In this document: piece after piece, positions 42,194-50,610 of the stretch
How positions within the stretch are numbered: the stretch's first letter is position 1
Layout of the letters: every line of letters starts with the position of its first letter
Assembly: GCF_021789315.1 (NCBI RefSeq)
Contig: NZ_CP084561.1
Span: forward strand, 496,001 to 560,000
Origin: Arthrobacter sp. FW305-BF8
GTDB lineage: Bacteria > Actinomycetota > Actinomycetes > Actinomycetales > Micrococcaceae
Reading direction: 5' to 3'
DNA: 64,000 nucleotides
The notes under the pieces: generated by a model
What the model was told of the DNA's origin: nothing
The model's input: the letters and a program-made list of their open reading frames with translations, nothing else
Databases searched by the model: none
Position numbers and translations under genes: made by a program

Positions 42194-43525
42194 CTAGGTG
42201 GTGGCCTCGGCTCCGGTGGGCAGGGGGCCCAGGCGGTTGAGCGGATGGGCGATTTCGTCCGCTGACATCCGGGCCACCAGCAGGGCCGCCACCGCCATGA
42301 CCGGGCATACCCCGCCGGCCACCAGGAAGATGAGCCAGATCGGGAGCACGGCGGCGGCGGGGCCGGCCAGCGCCATGGACACCGGCATCAGCGCCAGGGA
42401 CACAAAGAAGTCCAGGCTGGAAACCCGCCCCAGCAGGTGCGGGGGGACGCGGCGCTGCAGCAGGGTTCCCCAGATGACCATGCCCACGCTTCCGGTGGCC
42501 CCGAAAATAAAGACCGCCAGGGCGAGCAGCCAGAAGTTATCCATGAGCCCCACCGCGGCCAGTGGCAGCGTGCCCGCTCCCCAGCACACCATCATGACGG
42601 TCAGGTAGCGCCGCGGGAGCCGGACGGACGCCGTGACCAGGGAGGCTGCGGCGCTGCCCACTCCCATGACCGCCAGCAGGAATCCGAACATCCGGCTGTC
42701 GCCGCCCAACTGGTCCCGGATCACGAAGGGCAGGAGCACTTCAATGGGCCCGATCAGGAAAAGCACCGAAATGCAGGCCCAGAGCAGGGTCCAGAGGAGC
42801 CACGGCGTCCGGACCGTGTAGCTGACGCCCTCGCGGAGGTCGGAGAAGAAGGAGGTCTTGGCTGGTGCCTTCGCGGCGCCGTCCTCCGGCGCCTCCCTGT
42901 CCGCATGCTCCGAACCGTTCCCGGGCGCCTGCAGGGCGTGCTGGCCGAGGAAGTTCAGGATGACGAACGCCAACAGGTGGCACACGGCCACGCCGGTCAC
43001 GGCGTGCGACGGCGACAGTGCGGCCACGACGACGCCTGCCGCAGCAGGACCCGCCGCCTGCTGAAGCGTGGGACGCAGGGTCCCTTCCATGCCGTTGGCC
43101 GCCAGCAGGTCCTCCGGCGGCAGGATCCGCGGCAGAATCGCGGAGTAGGCCGGGAAGAAAAACGCGGCCCCCACGCCAAGGATGAAGGCACCGGCCACCA
43201 GATGCCAGAGCTGAAGCCAGCCTGCCATCGCCAGCCCGCTGACGGTGGCGATTACGGCAAGATTGGTTCCCTCGACGGCGATGATCAGCAGCCGCTGCGG
43301 AACACGGTCCGCCGCGATGCCGCCGGCAAGAACGAACGCCACGAGCCCCACGCTGCCTGCGGCGGCCACGAGGGACAGTTGAAGCGGACCGCCGCCGATG
43401 TGGATGACCTGGTAGACCATGGCCACGGCCCACATGCCCGAACCGAAGATGGATACGGCCAGGGCGCCGATCAGCACACGGTATTCGCGGTGGGAAAAGG
43501 GTCGAAGCGCGCGGGGGAGGGGCAC
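42194..43525 (-). CDS. MFS exporter (enterobactin-exporter-like)
   Basis: A 443-residue twelve-helix transporter of the EntS/DHA3-like branch. It begins RALRPFSHREYRVLIGALAV with GSGMWAVAMVYQVIHIGG and has GGIAADRVPQRLLI in loop 2-3. Its closest annotated relatives are usually drug or siderophore exporters; a link to the des genes 20 kb away is possible but unproved. The start is GTG with TAAGTT exactly six bases ahead, so it is probably leaderless. Confidence 0.85.
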   Translation of the reverse strand: MPLPRALRPFSHREYRVLIGALAVSIFGSGMWAVAMVYQVIHIGGGPLQLSLVAAAGSVGLVAFVLAGGIAADRVPQRLLIIAVEGTNLAVIATVSGLAMAGWLQLWHLVAGAFILGVGAAFFFPAYSAILPRILPPEDLLAANGMEGTLRPTLQQAAGPAAAGVVVAALSPSHAVTGVAVCHLLAFVILNFLGQHALQAPGNGSEHADREAPEDGAAKAPAKTSFFSDLREGVSYTVRTPWLLWTLLWACISVLFLIGPIEVLLPFVIRDQLGGDSRMFGFLLAVMGVGSAAASLVTASVRLPRRYLTVMMVCWGAGTLPLAAVGLMDNFWLLALAVFIFGATGSVGMVIWGTLLQRRVPPHLLGRVSSLDFFVSLALMPVSMALAGPAAAVLPIWLIFLVAGGVCPVMAVAALLVARMSADEIAHPLNRLGPLPTGAEATT

Positions 43526-43531
43526 ACCGCA

Positions 43532-43580
43532 AACTTAGGCCGAGCCTCTGCCAGGTGGAACGTACCCGGCGGGATAGGCT
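43532..43580. promoter_or_regulatory. Divergent pair of leaderless promoters
   Basis: TAAGTT (43532-43537, minus) and TAGGCT (43575-43580, plus) each lie six bases before the start codon of their gene (43525 and 43587). This places +1 at the start codon in both directions within 61 bases. Confidence 0.55.
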
Positions 43581-43586
43581 CGAGCC

Positions 43587-44177
43587 ATGGGGAACACACC
43601 GGCCAGGCCGGGGCGGCGCAATGTGGCGCTCATCGGCGCAAACTTTGGCCTTGCCCTGCATCCGGTGGACCGGAACGGCGTCCATATTGCAGGCGAGCCC
43701 GCCAGTTGCTTTGCTTCGTTCTGGGTGGCTGACTGGTCCCGGTGGGGAACCGGGACAGTCCTCATGGTGGCCACGCTCCAGGGTTGGCGAAGCTACGGCT
43801 CCAACGAATTCTTCGCCTCGTCCCTCGCCACCGAACTGACGCGCTTCTTTCCGGAAGCCGCGCGATTTCCGCTCGCCGGGGTCAGCCACACCCAGGACGA
43901 GTTCGACGTCGAACTGGACCTCGAACGCGGGTTCCGGGCGACCGGGCGGCAGGCCGCCCTCGAAATCTCCGGAGTGCTGGACCGGCGCCAGTTCTCCGCG
44001 CCCGACTTCCAACTGGGGCCCTCCAGCGCCTCGATGAGCAACATCTACCATCCGTGCAGCACGGGAAAACTCTCCGAGTTCGGCGTCGAATGGCCCGGCG
44101 CCCCCACTGTCTACCCCGGCCCGCGCGGGCCCTCCTCCTCCGCGTACATGGCGGTGGCTGAGTCCTGGGCTATGTGA
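43587..44177 (+). CDS. Hypothetical protein
   Basis: A 196-residue soluble-looking protein with no recognised family. It has several Trp-rich patches (ASFWVADWSRWGTG), an acidic/aromatic middle (GVSHTQDEFDVELDLERGF) and Pro/Ser-rich end. Codon use resembles its neighbours, so it does not look foreign. Probably leaderless (TAGGCT six bases before the ATG). It precedes the element at 44202 and the next gene on the same strand. Confidence 0.55.
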   Translation: MGNTPARPGRRNVALIGANFGLALHPVDRNGVHIAGEPASCFASFWVADWSRWGTGTVLMVATLQGWRSYGSNEFFASSLATELTRFFPEAARFPLAGVSHTQDEFDVELDLERGFRATGRQAALEISGVLDRRQFSAPDFQLGPSSASMSNIYHPCSTGKLSEFGVEWPGAPTVYPGPRGPSSSAYMAVAESWAM

Positions 44178-44201
44178 CCGGCCGGTTCAGCGACGTGGGG
44201 T

Positions 44202-44219
44202 GATCAGCATGCTTGGTAT
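44202..44219 (+). promoter_or_regulatory. Shared stress-gene element, copy d
   Basis: GATCAGCATGCTTGGTAT, 69 bases before the start at 44288. It keeps AGCATGCT and the GGTAT right end. Confidence 0.5.
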
Positions 44220-44287
44220 GTTGGTGTGTGGCCTAGTGTTAAGGCTAGACGGCGGTATCCGCTGCCGGTTGTTCCGAGGTAGAGGTG

Positions 44288-45127
44288 ATGATGGCCACGC
44301 GACGTAACCCCGCGATGAGAATCGCGCAGGAAACAGCCCACAACGCCGTGTTCGACGCTCACGGCAATCCCAAGCCCGGCGTTCATAACGTGCTGCTGCG
44401 GGCCGTGGAGATCCAACGCCCGCTGGTGGTCGCGTATATCCGCCGGCTCCAGCGCCGCAATCCGAGGGCATCGGCCGCCCAACTCGCGGACATCCTTGAA
44501 CGTGACTATCTCCGGGCCGTGACCGGCGGGGGAGCGCTGGTGGGGGCCACCGCCGTCGTTCCCGGAGTCGGCACTGTGGCGTCTCTGGGCCTCTCCGCCG
44601 CCGCCACGGTTGGCTTCCTCGAGGCGACAGCCCTCTACGCCACCTCGCTGGCCGAACTTCACGGGATCCGGATGGCCGACCCGGAGAAGGCCAGCACCCT
44701 GGTGATGGCCGTGATGCTCGGCGAGGAGGGAACCGCTCTGCTTGGTTCGCTCAGCGGCCAGGCCATGGGCCGGGGCAAGGGTGCCAGCCAGGCCTGGGGA
44801 AACGTGTTGGCGGGCCGGATGTCGCAGTCCGGAGCCGGTTTTATCCGCGAGCGTATCCAGAAGGCCTTCCTGCGGAACCTGCTCAGGAGGCAGGGAACCG
44901 CCCTGTTCGGACGTGCGCTGCCGTTCGGCATCGGGGCGGTGGTCGGCGGTGCCGGTAACCTCATGATGGGCCGCACCGTCGTCGCTAACGCAAAAGAGGC
45001 CTTCGGGCCGATGCCGGACACGGTGCCGGGGGAGCTCAAGCCTGCGGAAACGGCGGGCCCCTCCCTGGAATCCGGTAAAACGGAACCTGGGACAACGGAA
45101 GGTGGTACCGGTGGATCTGAACGCTGA
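44288..45127 (+). CDS. Hypothetical Gly-rich membrane-associated protein
   Basis: A 279-residue protein. A helical N-terminal region (residues 1-75, basic) is followed by a Gly/Ala-rich hydrophobic stretch (GGGALVGATAVVPGVGTVAS, LGLSAAATVGFLEATALYAT). A second hydrophobic Gly region ends near residue 235 (LPFGIGAVVGGAGNLMMGRT), then an acidic Pro/Glu tail. I do not recognise the family; it resembles unnamed EcsC-like or pore-like proteins only in composition. ATGs at 44288 and 44291 are both possible after GAGGT. Its 3' end overlaps the pxpA start by 17 bases. Confidence 0.6.
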   Translation: MMATRRNPAMRIAQETAHNAVFDAHGNPKPGVHNVLLRAVEIQRPLVVAYIRRLQRRNPRASAAQLADILERDYLRAVTGGGALVGATAVVPGVGTVASLGLSAAATVGFLEATALYATSLAELHGIRMADPEKASTLVMAVMLGEEGTALLGSLSGQAMGRGKGASQAWGNVLAGRMSQSGAGFIRERIQKAFLRNLLRRQGTALFGRALPFGIGAVVGGAGNLMMGRTVVANAKEAFGPMPDTVPGELKPAETAGPSLESGKTEPGTTEGGTGGSER

Positions 45128-45860
45128 CCTTGGGGAGTCCTTCGGCTCCTGGACCATGGGTGATGACGCGGCCATGTTCGAGCTCATCACAAGTGCCAAC
45201 GTAGCTTGCGGCTTCCATGCCGGGGACCCTGTGACGATGCTGGACAGTTGCCGCGCCGCCTATGAACTGGACGTCACGGTCGGCGCCCACGTAGGCTACC
45301 GGGACCTCGCCGGTTTTGGACGCCGCTCCCTGGACATGTCCTTCGACGAGCTGTTCGGCGACGTCCTGTACCAGCTCGGTGCGCTGGACGGGGTTGCGCA
45401 CGCGGTGGGCGCCACGGTGGACTACGTCAAGCCGCACGGCGCCCTTTACAACCGGGCGTTCCACGACGCCGAGCAGGCTGCCGCGCTGGTGGCAGCCATT
45501 CAGGCCTACGATCCCGGCCTGCCCATACTGGGGCTTCCGGGGTCCGAGCTGCTGAAGCAGGCCCAGGACGCGGGGCATCCTGTTTTCCGGGAGGCGTTTG
45601 TGGACCGCGCCTACCTGCCGGACGGCACACTGGTGCCGCGCTCGCAGGAAGGTGCCGTGCTGCACGACGTCGGCCCGATCGTTGAGCGGGCAGTTCGCCT
45701 GGCGCTCAAGGGCGAGGTGGTGGCGGTGGACGGGACAGTGGTCCGGGTCGACCCCGATTCACTGTGCATCCATGGCGACACCCCCGGCGCCGTCGAAATG
45801 GCTGCCGCCGTCCGGGCAGGTCTTCAGGAAAACGGGGTCGAACTGGCGCCGTTCGCCTAA
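45111..45860 (+). CDS. pxpA: 5-oxoprolinase subunit PxpA (LamB/YcsF family)
   Basis: A 249-residue protein of the LamB/YcsF family, the A subunit of prokaryotic 5-oxoprolinase that works with PxpB and PxpC to open pyroglutamate. Family motifs are VDLNADLGESFGSW, ANVACGFHAGDP, VGAHVGYRD, YVKPHGALYNRA, and CIHGDTPGAVEMA. GTG at 45111 gives the canonical MDLNADLGE start, with GGAAGG eight bases ahead; a GTG at 45102 is less likely. Coupled to the preceding membrane-type gene. No PxpB or PxpC follows. Confidence 0.92.
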   Translation: MDLNADLGESFGSWTMGDDAAMFELITSANVACGFHAGDPVTMLDSCRAAYELDVTVGAHVGYRDLAGFGRRSLDMSFDELFGDVLYQLGALDGVAHAVGATVDYVKPHGALYNRAFHDAEQAAALVAAIQAYDPGLPILGLPGSELLKQAQDAGHPVFREAFVDRAYLPDGTLVPRSQEGAVLHDVGPIVERAVRLALKGEVVAVDGTVVRVDPDSLCIHGDTPGAVEMAAAVRAGLQENGVELAPFA

Positions 45861-45875
45861 GGGCACGCCCGTGAA

Positions 45876-48071
45876 CTAGCGCCCTTCCCGGCGTGCTTCA
45901 ATCAGCCGCTCGAGGAGCCGTGCTGTTACCGGCGGATCCAAGGCCGGTGGCACAACGCTGCGTAGGGTGGGCACCAGCCCCGCCGGCTTGGCGGGGGTGA
46001 AGAGCCAGGCGTTGAAGAAGCTCCCCAGGTCCTGGCCGGATAGCTCCTGTGCCAGGCCAATAAAGTCTGCGCTGGAGACATTGCCGCCGGTATGGGCATG
46101 CGTCCACTCGCGGAGGATGCCGAAAAACACGTCATCGCCCACGAGGACACGCAATGCCTGAAGGGTCATCGCGCCGCGGACGTACACCGGGGGCGCGAAC
46201 AATGCCGCGGTGCCGGGATCGCCGATCTTCACGGCCCAGAACGGTGCGTCGGCGGGGATCGTTGCCGCGTAGAAGTCAAACAGCTGCTGCGGGGTTTCCC
46301 GGCCCTCGTGTTCACTCCACAGCCACTCGGTGTAGCTCGCAAATCCCTCATTCAGCCAGATGTCCCGCCAGCCCTTGACCGCCATGTCATCGCCCACCCA
46401 CTGGTGCGCCAGTTCATGGACTACCACTGAGTCACCTCCCTGCCGGTCCTTGAAGAAGTTCTTGGAGTAGATGGGCCGGGTCTGGTTCTCCAACGCGAAG
46501 CCAAGGTTATTCAGGTCATCCACAACTCCGCCGGACGCGTTAAAGGGATACCGGCCGAAGTATCCCGACAGGAAGTCGATGATCTCGGGCTGCCTCTTGA
46601 AGGACGCCTCGACACGCTCCCCCAGCGGCGGAGGACCGTCCGCGCCAGCTGTCCACCGGACCGTGTTGGGCGGACTTCCCGCGGGCGGCGCCGCAGCAGC
46701 CCACCCATCCAGTGTGTTGCCGTCATCCTCGAAGGATGTGCTGCCCTCCCCGGTCGAAACTGTGATGTCGTCGACGAACACGCCGTCGAACGGCACCACG
46801 TTGTCGCTCATGTAGGTGATGGCTACGTCCACGCTCTTCCCGGCGAAGCGGCCCAAATCGAACACCCACGGTTCCCAGCCTGGACTAGGCCCGGAAGCGG
46901 CCCACCACTGTCCTGTACTGCCGGATGATGTGCACGTCCCGTCACCCTTGTCGGTCAGATAGTGTTTCAGGAACGGGTGGAGCGCCAACCGGCTGGGACA
47001 CGCAATTCCCGGGCTGTCCGTGGTGTGTCCGTTGCTGTCCCGCAGCGTGGTCCAGCTTGCGGCGCCAGTCAGCCGTGCTTCCACGAAGGCGAAGTCGAAC
47101 TGCGGTTCTATATCCCGTTGCAGCCCGAACGAGAGCGTGGCGCCAGACTGCGGCACGTTGATGGTTCTGGTAAGGCGCGTGTAGGAGTTCAGGCTGCTGT
47201 GGGACCAGGCGAAGTTTCGACCCGTTTTGGCCATAACCACCGGCTGGAAGAGGTCGGGATCTATGGCATCAACATAGCTGATCCGGTCTTGCCGGTACCG
47301 GTTCAGCTGGAACTTGCCGACGCTCGCGGTGGCCAGGTAGGTGGCCATCGGTTCTGCAGCATGCCAGGTCCACGCCGTTTTGCCATCCTCGGACTCCTCG
47401 TCGCGCAGCACACCGTTGGCAACCACTTCCAGCCCGTCCGGAACAGTGATTTTGAAGGTAAAGGACGCTTTGTCCAGGGGATGGTCATTGGCGGGGAACC
47501 AGGTGGCCGCCACGTGTGGCTGCCCGATCACCAGGGAGCCGTCGTCGGTCCGGAGGAATCCAGAAACCCCGAACTGGTCAGTGATCGGTTTCGGCATGCC
47601 GTCGTAGTGCACCACCGCCTCGAACTCCCGGCCGTCCCTGATTCCCTTCCGGGGTGTCACCGTGAGCTCCGCGCCGCTGCGGCTGAAGGCGGCGCTCCGG
47701 TGGTTGACTTGGATTCCGCGGACAGTTAGCCCCTCCAGGTCCAGGTTGAACGACGAAAGGTCCTGGGTGGCACGGGCGCGTATGGTGGCAGAGCCTGCGA
47801 GGAGCCCGCTGGCAGGGTCGTAGCTGAGCTCCAGCAGGTAGTGCTCGACGTCGTAGCCGCCGTTGCCGTCCCGCGGATAGTACGGATCGGCCAAGCCGGG
47901 CGAACCCGGTTCAAAACCCGTGTCGCCGGTTTCTGCAACGACCGACGTCGCGCCGCCAGTTGCCGCGCCGGAAGGCGCAGGCAGGGCAAGTTGCGACGGG
48001 AGGAGGACGGTGAGGGCGAGGGCCCAGGGAAAAAGGGCGGAGCGGAAACGACGGGCGGTTAACAGGCTCAT
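45876..48071 (-). CDS. Secreted M1 metallopeptidase with inserted domain
   Basis: A 731-residue secreted aminopeptidase-like enzyme. The signal peptide spans residues 1-37 (SALFPWALALTVLLPSQLAL, then ALPAPSGAA). An M1 N-terminal beta domain follows (DVEHYLLELSYDPASGLLAG). The peptidase core has GFALENQTRP in place of GAMEN, the zinc site VVHELAHQWVGDD (near residue 552) with NEGFASY, and the catalytic Tyr in PPVYVRGAMTL. Between them, residues of about 300-470 form an inserted jelly-roll-like region (NVVPFDGVFVDDITVSTG, Cys/Trp-rich). Extracellular peptide degradation is likely. GAGG precedes the ATG. Confidence 0.88.
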   Translation of the reverse strand: MSLLTARRFRSALFPWALALTVLLPSQLALPAPSGAATGGATSVVAETGDTGFEPGSPGLADPYYPRDGNGGYDVEHYLLELSYDPASGLLAGSATIRARATQDLSSFNLDLEGLTVRGIQVNHRSAAFSRSGAELTVTPRKGIRDGREFEAVVHYDGMPKPITDQFGVSGFLRTDDGSLVIGQPHVAATWFPANDHPLDKASFTFKITVPDGLEVVANGVLRDEESEDGKTAWTWHAAEPMATYLATASVGKFQLNRYRQDRISYVDAIDPDLFQPVVMAKTGRNFAWSHSSLNSYTRLTRTINVPQSGATLSFGLQRDIEPQFDFAFVEARLTGAASWTTLRDSNGHTTDSPGIACPSRLALHPFLKHYLTDKGDGTCTSSGSTGQWWAASGPSPGWEPWVFDLGRFAGKSVDVAITYMSDNVVPFDGVFVDDITVSTGEGSTSFEDDGNTLDGWAAAAPPAGSPPNTVRWTAGADGPPPLGERVEASFKRQPEIIDFLSGYFGRYPFNASGGVVDDLNNLGFALENQTRPIYSKNFFKDRQGGDSVVVHELAHQWVGDDMAVKGWRDIWLNEGFASYTEWLWSEHEGRETPQQLFDFYAATIPADAPFWAVKIGDPGTAALFAPPVYVRGAMTLQALRVLVGDDVFFGILREWTHAHTGGNVSSADFIGLAQELSGQDLGSFFNAWLFTPAKPAGLVPTLRSVVPPALDPPVTARLLERLIEARREGR

Positions 48072-48256
48072 GGCGCCTCATCCGGATATCCCCAACAATC
48101 GCCGCGATGCCGGATCCGTGGGCTTCATCAGGTGGGCCGAACGGATGGGACGGGCAGGAGACCCGGCGGCGCGATTGACACCAAACGTGCCCCGGCGGGA
48201 TAGGCCCTGTCAAGAGCCTTTTGGTGCACCGGAGGGTGTGTGTTGGGCACGGCCCG

Positions 48257-49618
48257 TCAGCCGAACGCCAGGTGGGCCACCGTGAAGATGGCGAGCCCTG
48301 CGAGCGAGCCCACCACTGTGCCGTTGATCCGGATGAACTGCAGGTCCTTGCCCACCTGGAGTTCGATCTTCTGCGACGTTTCCTCGGCGTCCCAGCGCGC
48401 CACCGTATCCGTGATCATCCCGGCAATGTCTGACCGATAGGTGCGGACCAAATAGCCGGCCGCATCGCCGATCCAGGCGTTGACCTTGCCTGCCAGCTCG
48501 TCGTCGTTGACCAGGCGGGTGCCGAAATCGCGGACGGCCGCCTTGAACTTCACCGTCAGTTCGCTGTCCGGATCGTCGACGGCGGAAAGCAGCGCGCCCT
48601 TGATGGTCGCCCAGGTCCGGGACGCCAGTTCCCGGACCTCCGGGTCGCCGAGCACCTGCGCCTTGATGCCCTCTGCCCGGGCGATCATGGCGGGGTCGTG
48701 CTGCAGATCCTGGGCCAGGTCCGTCAGGTACTTGTCGATGGACAGCCGGACCTGGTGCTGCTGGTCATCCTGGACCGCACGGGTGAATTTCAGCAGTTCG
48801 ATGTAGACCTTGTCGCCCACCAGGCCGTCCACGAAGCTGGGCACCCACTGCGGGGAGCGCTCCGTGACGAGCCGGCTGACCATCTGGTGGTTGGCAGCCA
48901 CCCAGTCCGCTGCCCGGTCCACGAGGAGATCCACCAGCTTGTGGTGGTGCCCGTCGGCGAAGATCCGTTCGGCCATGCGTCCCACCGGCGGTCCCCACGG
49001 CGGAGCCACGAGGTGCTTGCGGACCATGCCCTCGATGACGGCCTGGACGTCGTCGTCGTTCAACACTTTGAACGTGCCGCGGATGACGGCGGCACCTTCC
49101 TTGGCCACGCGCTCTGCGCCGCCCGGCCCTGACAGCCAGCTGCCAACCTTGCCGGAGATGTTGATGCTGGCCAGCTTGTCCTGGACCACCTGTTCGGAGA
49201 GGAAGTTGGTCTCCACGAACTCGCCCAGGGACGCGCCGATCTGGTCCTTGCGGCGCGGAATGATCGCGGTATGCGGGATTTTCAGCCCCATGGGATAGCG
49301 GAACAGGGCCGTCACTGCGAACCAGTCGGCCAGGGCGCCCACCATGCCGCCTTCCGCCGCGGCCCGGACGTACTGCAACCACGGGTACTGCTTTTGCAGC
49401 GCGAACGCGACGACGAACACCACGGCCATGGCAATGAGGAGGCACAACGCCACCAGTTTCATCTTCCGGAGGGCTGCCGCCTTTTCGGCGTCGCCCGCTG
49501 TGAGCTGCCGTACGGCGGCGGAGCGCGCCGGAGCGCGCCCGTCCTCTCCCGGACGATCACGGGTGGCCTCGCCCGGGGGAGACGCCAGCTGGGTGGTTGG
49601 CTCAGAGTTCACCTGCAT
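48257..49618 (-). CDS. DUF445 family membrane protein
   Basis: A 453-residue protein with a polar N-terminus, one clear N-terminal membrane helix (LVALCLLIAMAVVFVVAFAL), and the DUF445 start GGMVGALADWFAVTALFRYP, then IPHTAIIPRRKDQIGASLGE. A long helical domain follows, with a short C-terminal hydrophobic segment (SLAGLAIFTVAHLAF). Function unknown. TAGGCT six bases before the ATG predicts a leaderless mRNA, divergent from the GDPD gene. Confidence 0.88.
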   Translation of the reverse strand: MQVNSEPTTQLASPPGEATRDRPGEDGRAPARSAAVRQLTAGDAEKAAALRKMKLVALCLLIAMAVVFVVAFALQKQYPWLQYVRAAAEGGMVGALADWFAVTALFRYPMGLKIPHTAIIPRRKDQIGASLGEFVETNFLSEQVVQDKLASINISGKVGSWLSGPGGAERVAKEGAAVIRGTFKVLNDDDVQAVIEGMVRKHLVAPPWGPPVGRMAERIFADGHHHKLVDLLVDRAADWVAANHQMVSRLVTERSPQWVPSFVDGLVGDKVYIELLKFTRAVQDDQQHQVRLSIDKYLTDLAQDLQHDPAMIARAEGIKAQVLGDPEVRELASRTWATIKGALLSAVDDPDSELTVKFKAAVRDFGTRLVNDDELAGKVNAWIGDAAGYLVRTYRSDIAGMITDTVARWDAEETSQKIELQVGKDLQFIRINGTVVGSLAGLAIFTVAHLAFG

Positions 49619-49624
49619 GTGCCA

Positions 49625-49662
49625 AGCCTAGCCCCGCTTTGGCGGCCGCGGTCGGCTAACGT
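49625..49662. promoter_or_regulatory. Divergent pair of leaderless promoters
   Basis: TAGGCT on the minus strand (49625-49630) and TAACGT on the plus strand (49657-49662) each lie six bases before the start codons at 49618 and 49669. Confidence 0.55.
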
Positions 49663-49668
49663 GTGACC

Positions 49669-50598
49669 ATGACAGCCGACGAGTCAGCCCCAACCCGTCC
49701 CCTGGTCTACGCCCACCGGGGTTCCAGCGCGGATTTCGCGGAGCACACCAGGGCGGCGTATCTCCGGGCGCTCGCCGACGGCGCGGACGGTGTGGAGTGC
49801 GACGTGCACCTCACCCGCGACCAGCACGTTGTCCTGCTGCATGATTCCAACCTGGACCGGACCTCGGACGGCACCGGTCCTGTGGCCGAACGGACCGTGG
49901 ACCAGCTGCGGCTGCTCGATTTTTCGGCCTGGAAGGGCGTGCGGATCCCCGAGGCCTACGGGCCGAGGTCGGAACAGTTCCTCACCCTGCCGGACCTGCT
50001 GGACCTGCTCCGGGCTGCCGGGCGGGACGTCGGGCTGGCCATCGAGCTGAAGCATCCCAGCCCCTACCAGCTGAAGCTGGAGGACAGGGTGCTGCAGGTG
50101 CTGCGGGCAGAGGGGTGGGACGCCGCGACATCCAGGCTGGGCAACATCCGGGTGACCTTCATGAGCTTCAGCCCCGACTCAGTCAGGCACCTGCGCAAGG
50201 CAGTCCCGGCGGAGTTTATCTGCCAGCTCGTGGACGACGTGAACGTCACCGAGATCCGCGAGGAACTGGGCCTGGGGCCTTTCACGGGCAGTGCCGTGGC
50301 CAACGTGATGAAGGCCGCGCAGCTGGAGGGGGAACGGATCCTTGACGGCGGCGAAGCGGGCATGGCCGGGCCGGGCATCGACTACGTGCGCCGGCATCCG
50401 GACACCGTGCGGCGCTGGCGGGATGCCGGCCGCCGCTTCCGGGTCTGGACGGTGGACGCCGAGGCTGACGTGGCGCTGTGCCGGGGGATGGGCATCCAGG
50501 AGATCACCACCAACCGGCCGGCGCAGGTGCTGGCCCAGCTCCAGCAGCCAGCCCTGGCAGCAAGCTCCGGCGCGACTCAATCACAGCCACCGCTGTGA
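49669..50598 (+). CDS. Glycerophosphodiester phosphodiesterase
   Basis: A 309-residue GDPD that hydrolyses glycerophosphodiesters to glycerol 3-phosphate and an alcohol. Metal and catalytic motifs are intact: VYAHRGSSADFAEHT, GVECDVHLTRDQHVVLLHD, NLDRTSDGTG, and GLAIELKHPSP. A C-terminal TIM-barrel end reads FRVWTVDAEAD. No signal peptide, so cytoplasmic. The ATG at 49669 is chosen (TAACGT six bases ahead); a GTG at 49663 is the alternative. Its last codons form a hairpin with the AzlC leader. Confidence 0.92.
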   Translation: MTADESAPTRPLVYAHRGSSADFAEHTRAAYLRALADGADGVECDVHLTRDQHVVLLHDSNLDRTSDGTGPVAERTVDQLRLLDFSAWKGVRIPEAYGPRSEQFLTLPDLLDLLRAAGRDVGLAIELKHPSPYQLKLEDRVLQVLRAEGWDAATSRLGNIRVTFMSFSPDSVRHLRKAVPAEFICQLVDDVNVTEIREELGLGPFTGSAVANVMKAAQLEGERILDGGEAGMAGPGIDYVRRHPDTVRRWRDAGRRFRVWTVDAEADVALCRGMGIQEITTNRPAQVLAQLQQPALAASSGATQSQPPL

Positions 50599-50604
50599 TT
50601 GAGT
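50575..50604 (+). terminator. Hairpin spanning the GDPD stop and azlC leader
   Basis: ACTCAATCACAGC pairs perfectly (13 bases) with GCTGTGATTGAGT around CACC. It contains the GDPD stop and ends six bases before the azlC ATG. There is no T run, so it could be a terminator, attenuator or mRNA-end stabiliser. Confidence 0.6.
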
Positions 50605-50610
50605 GGTGGC

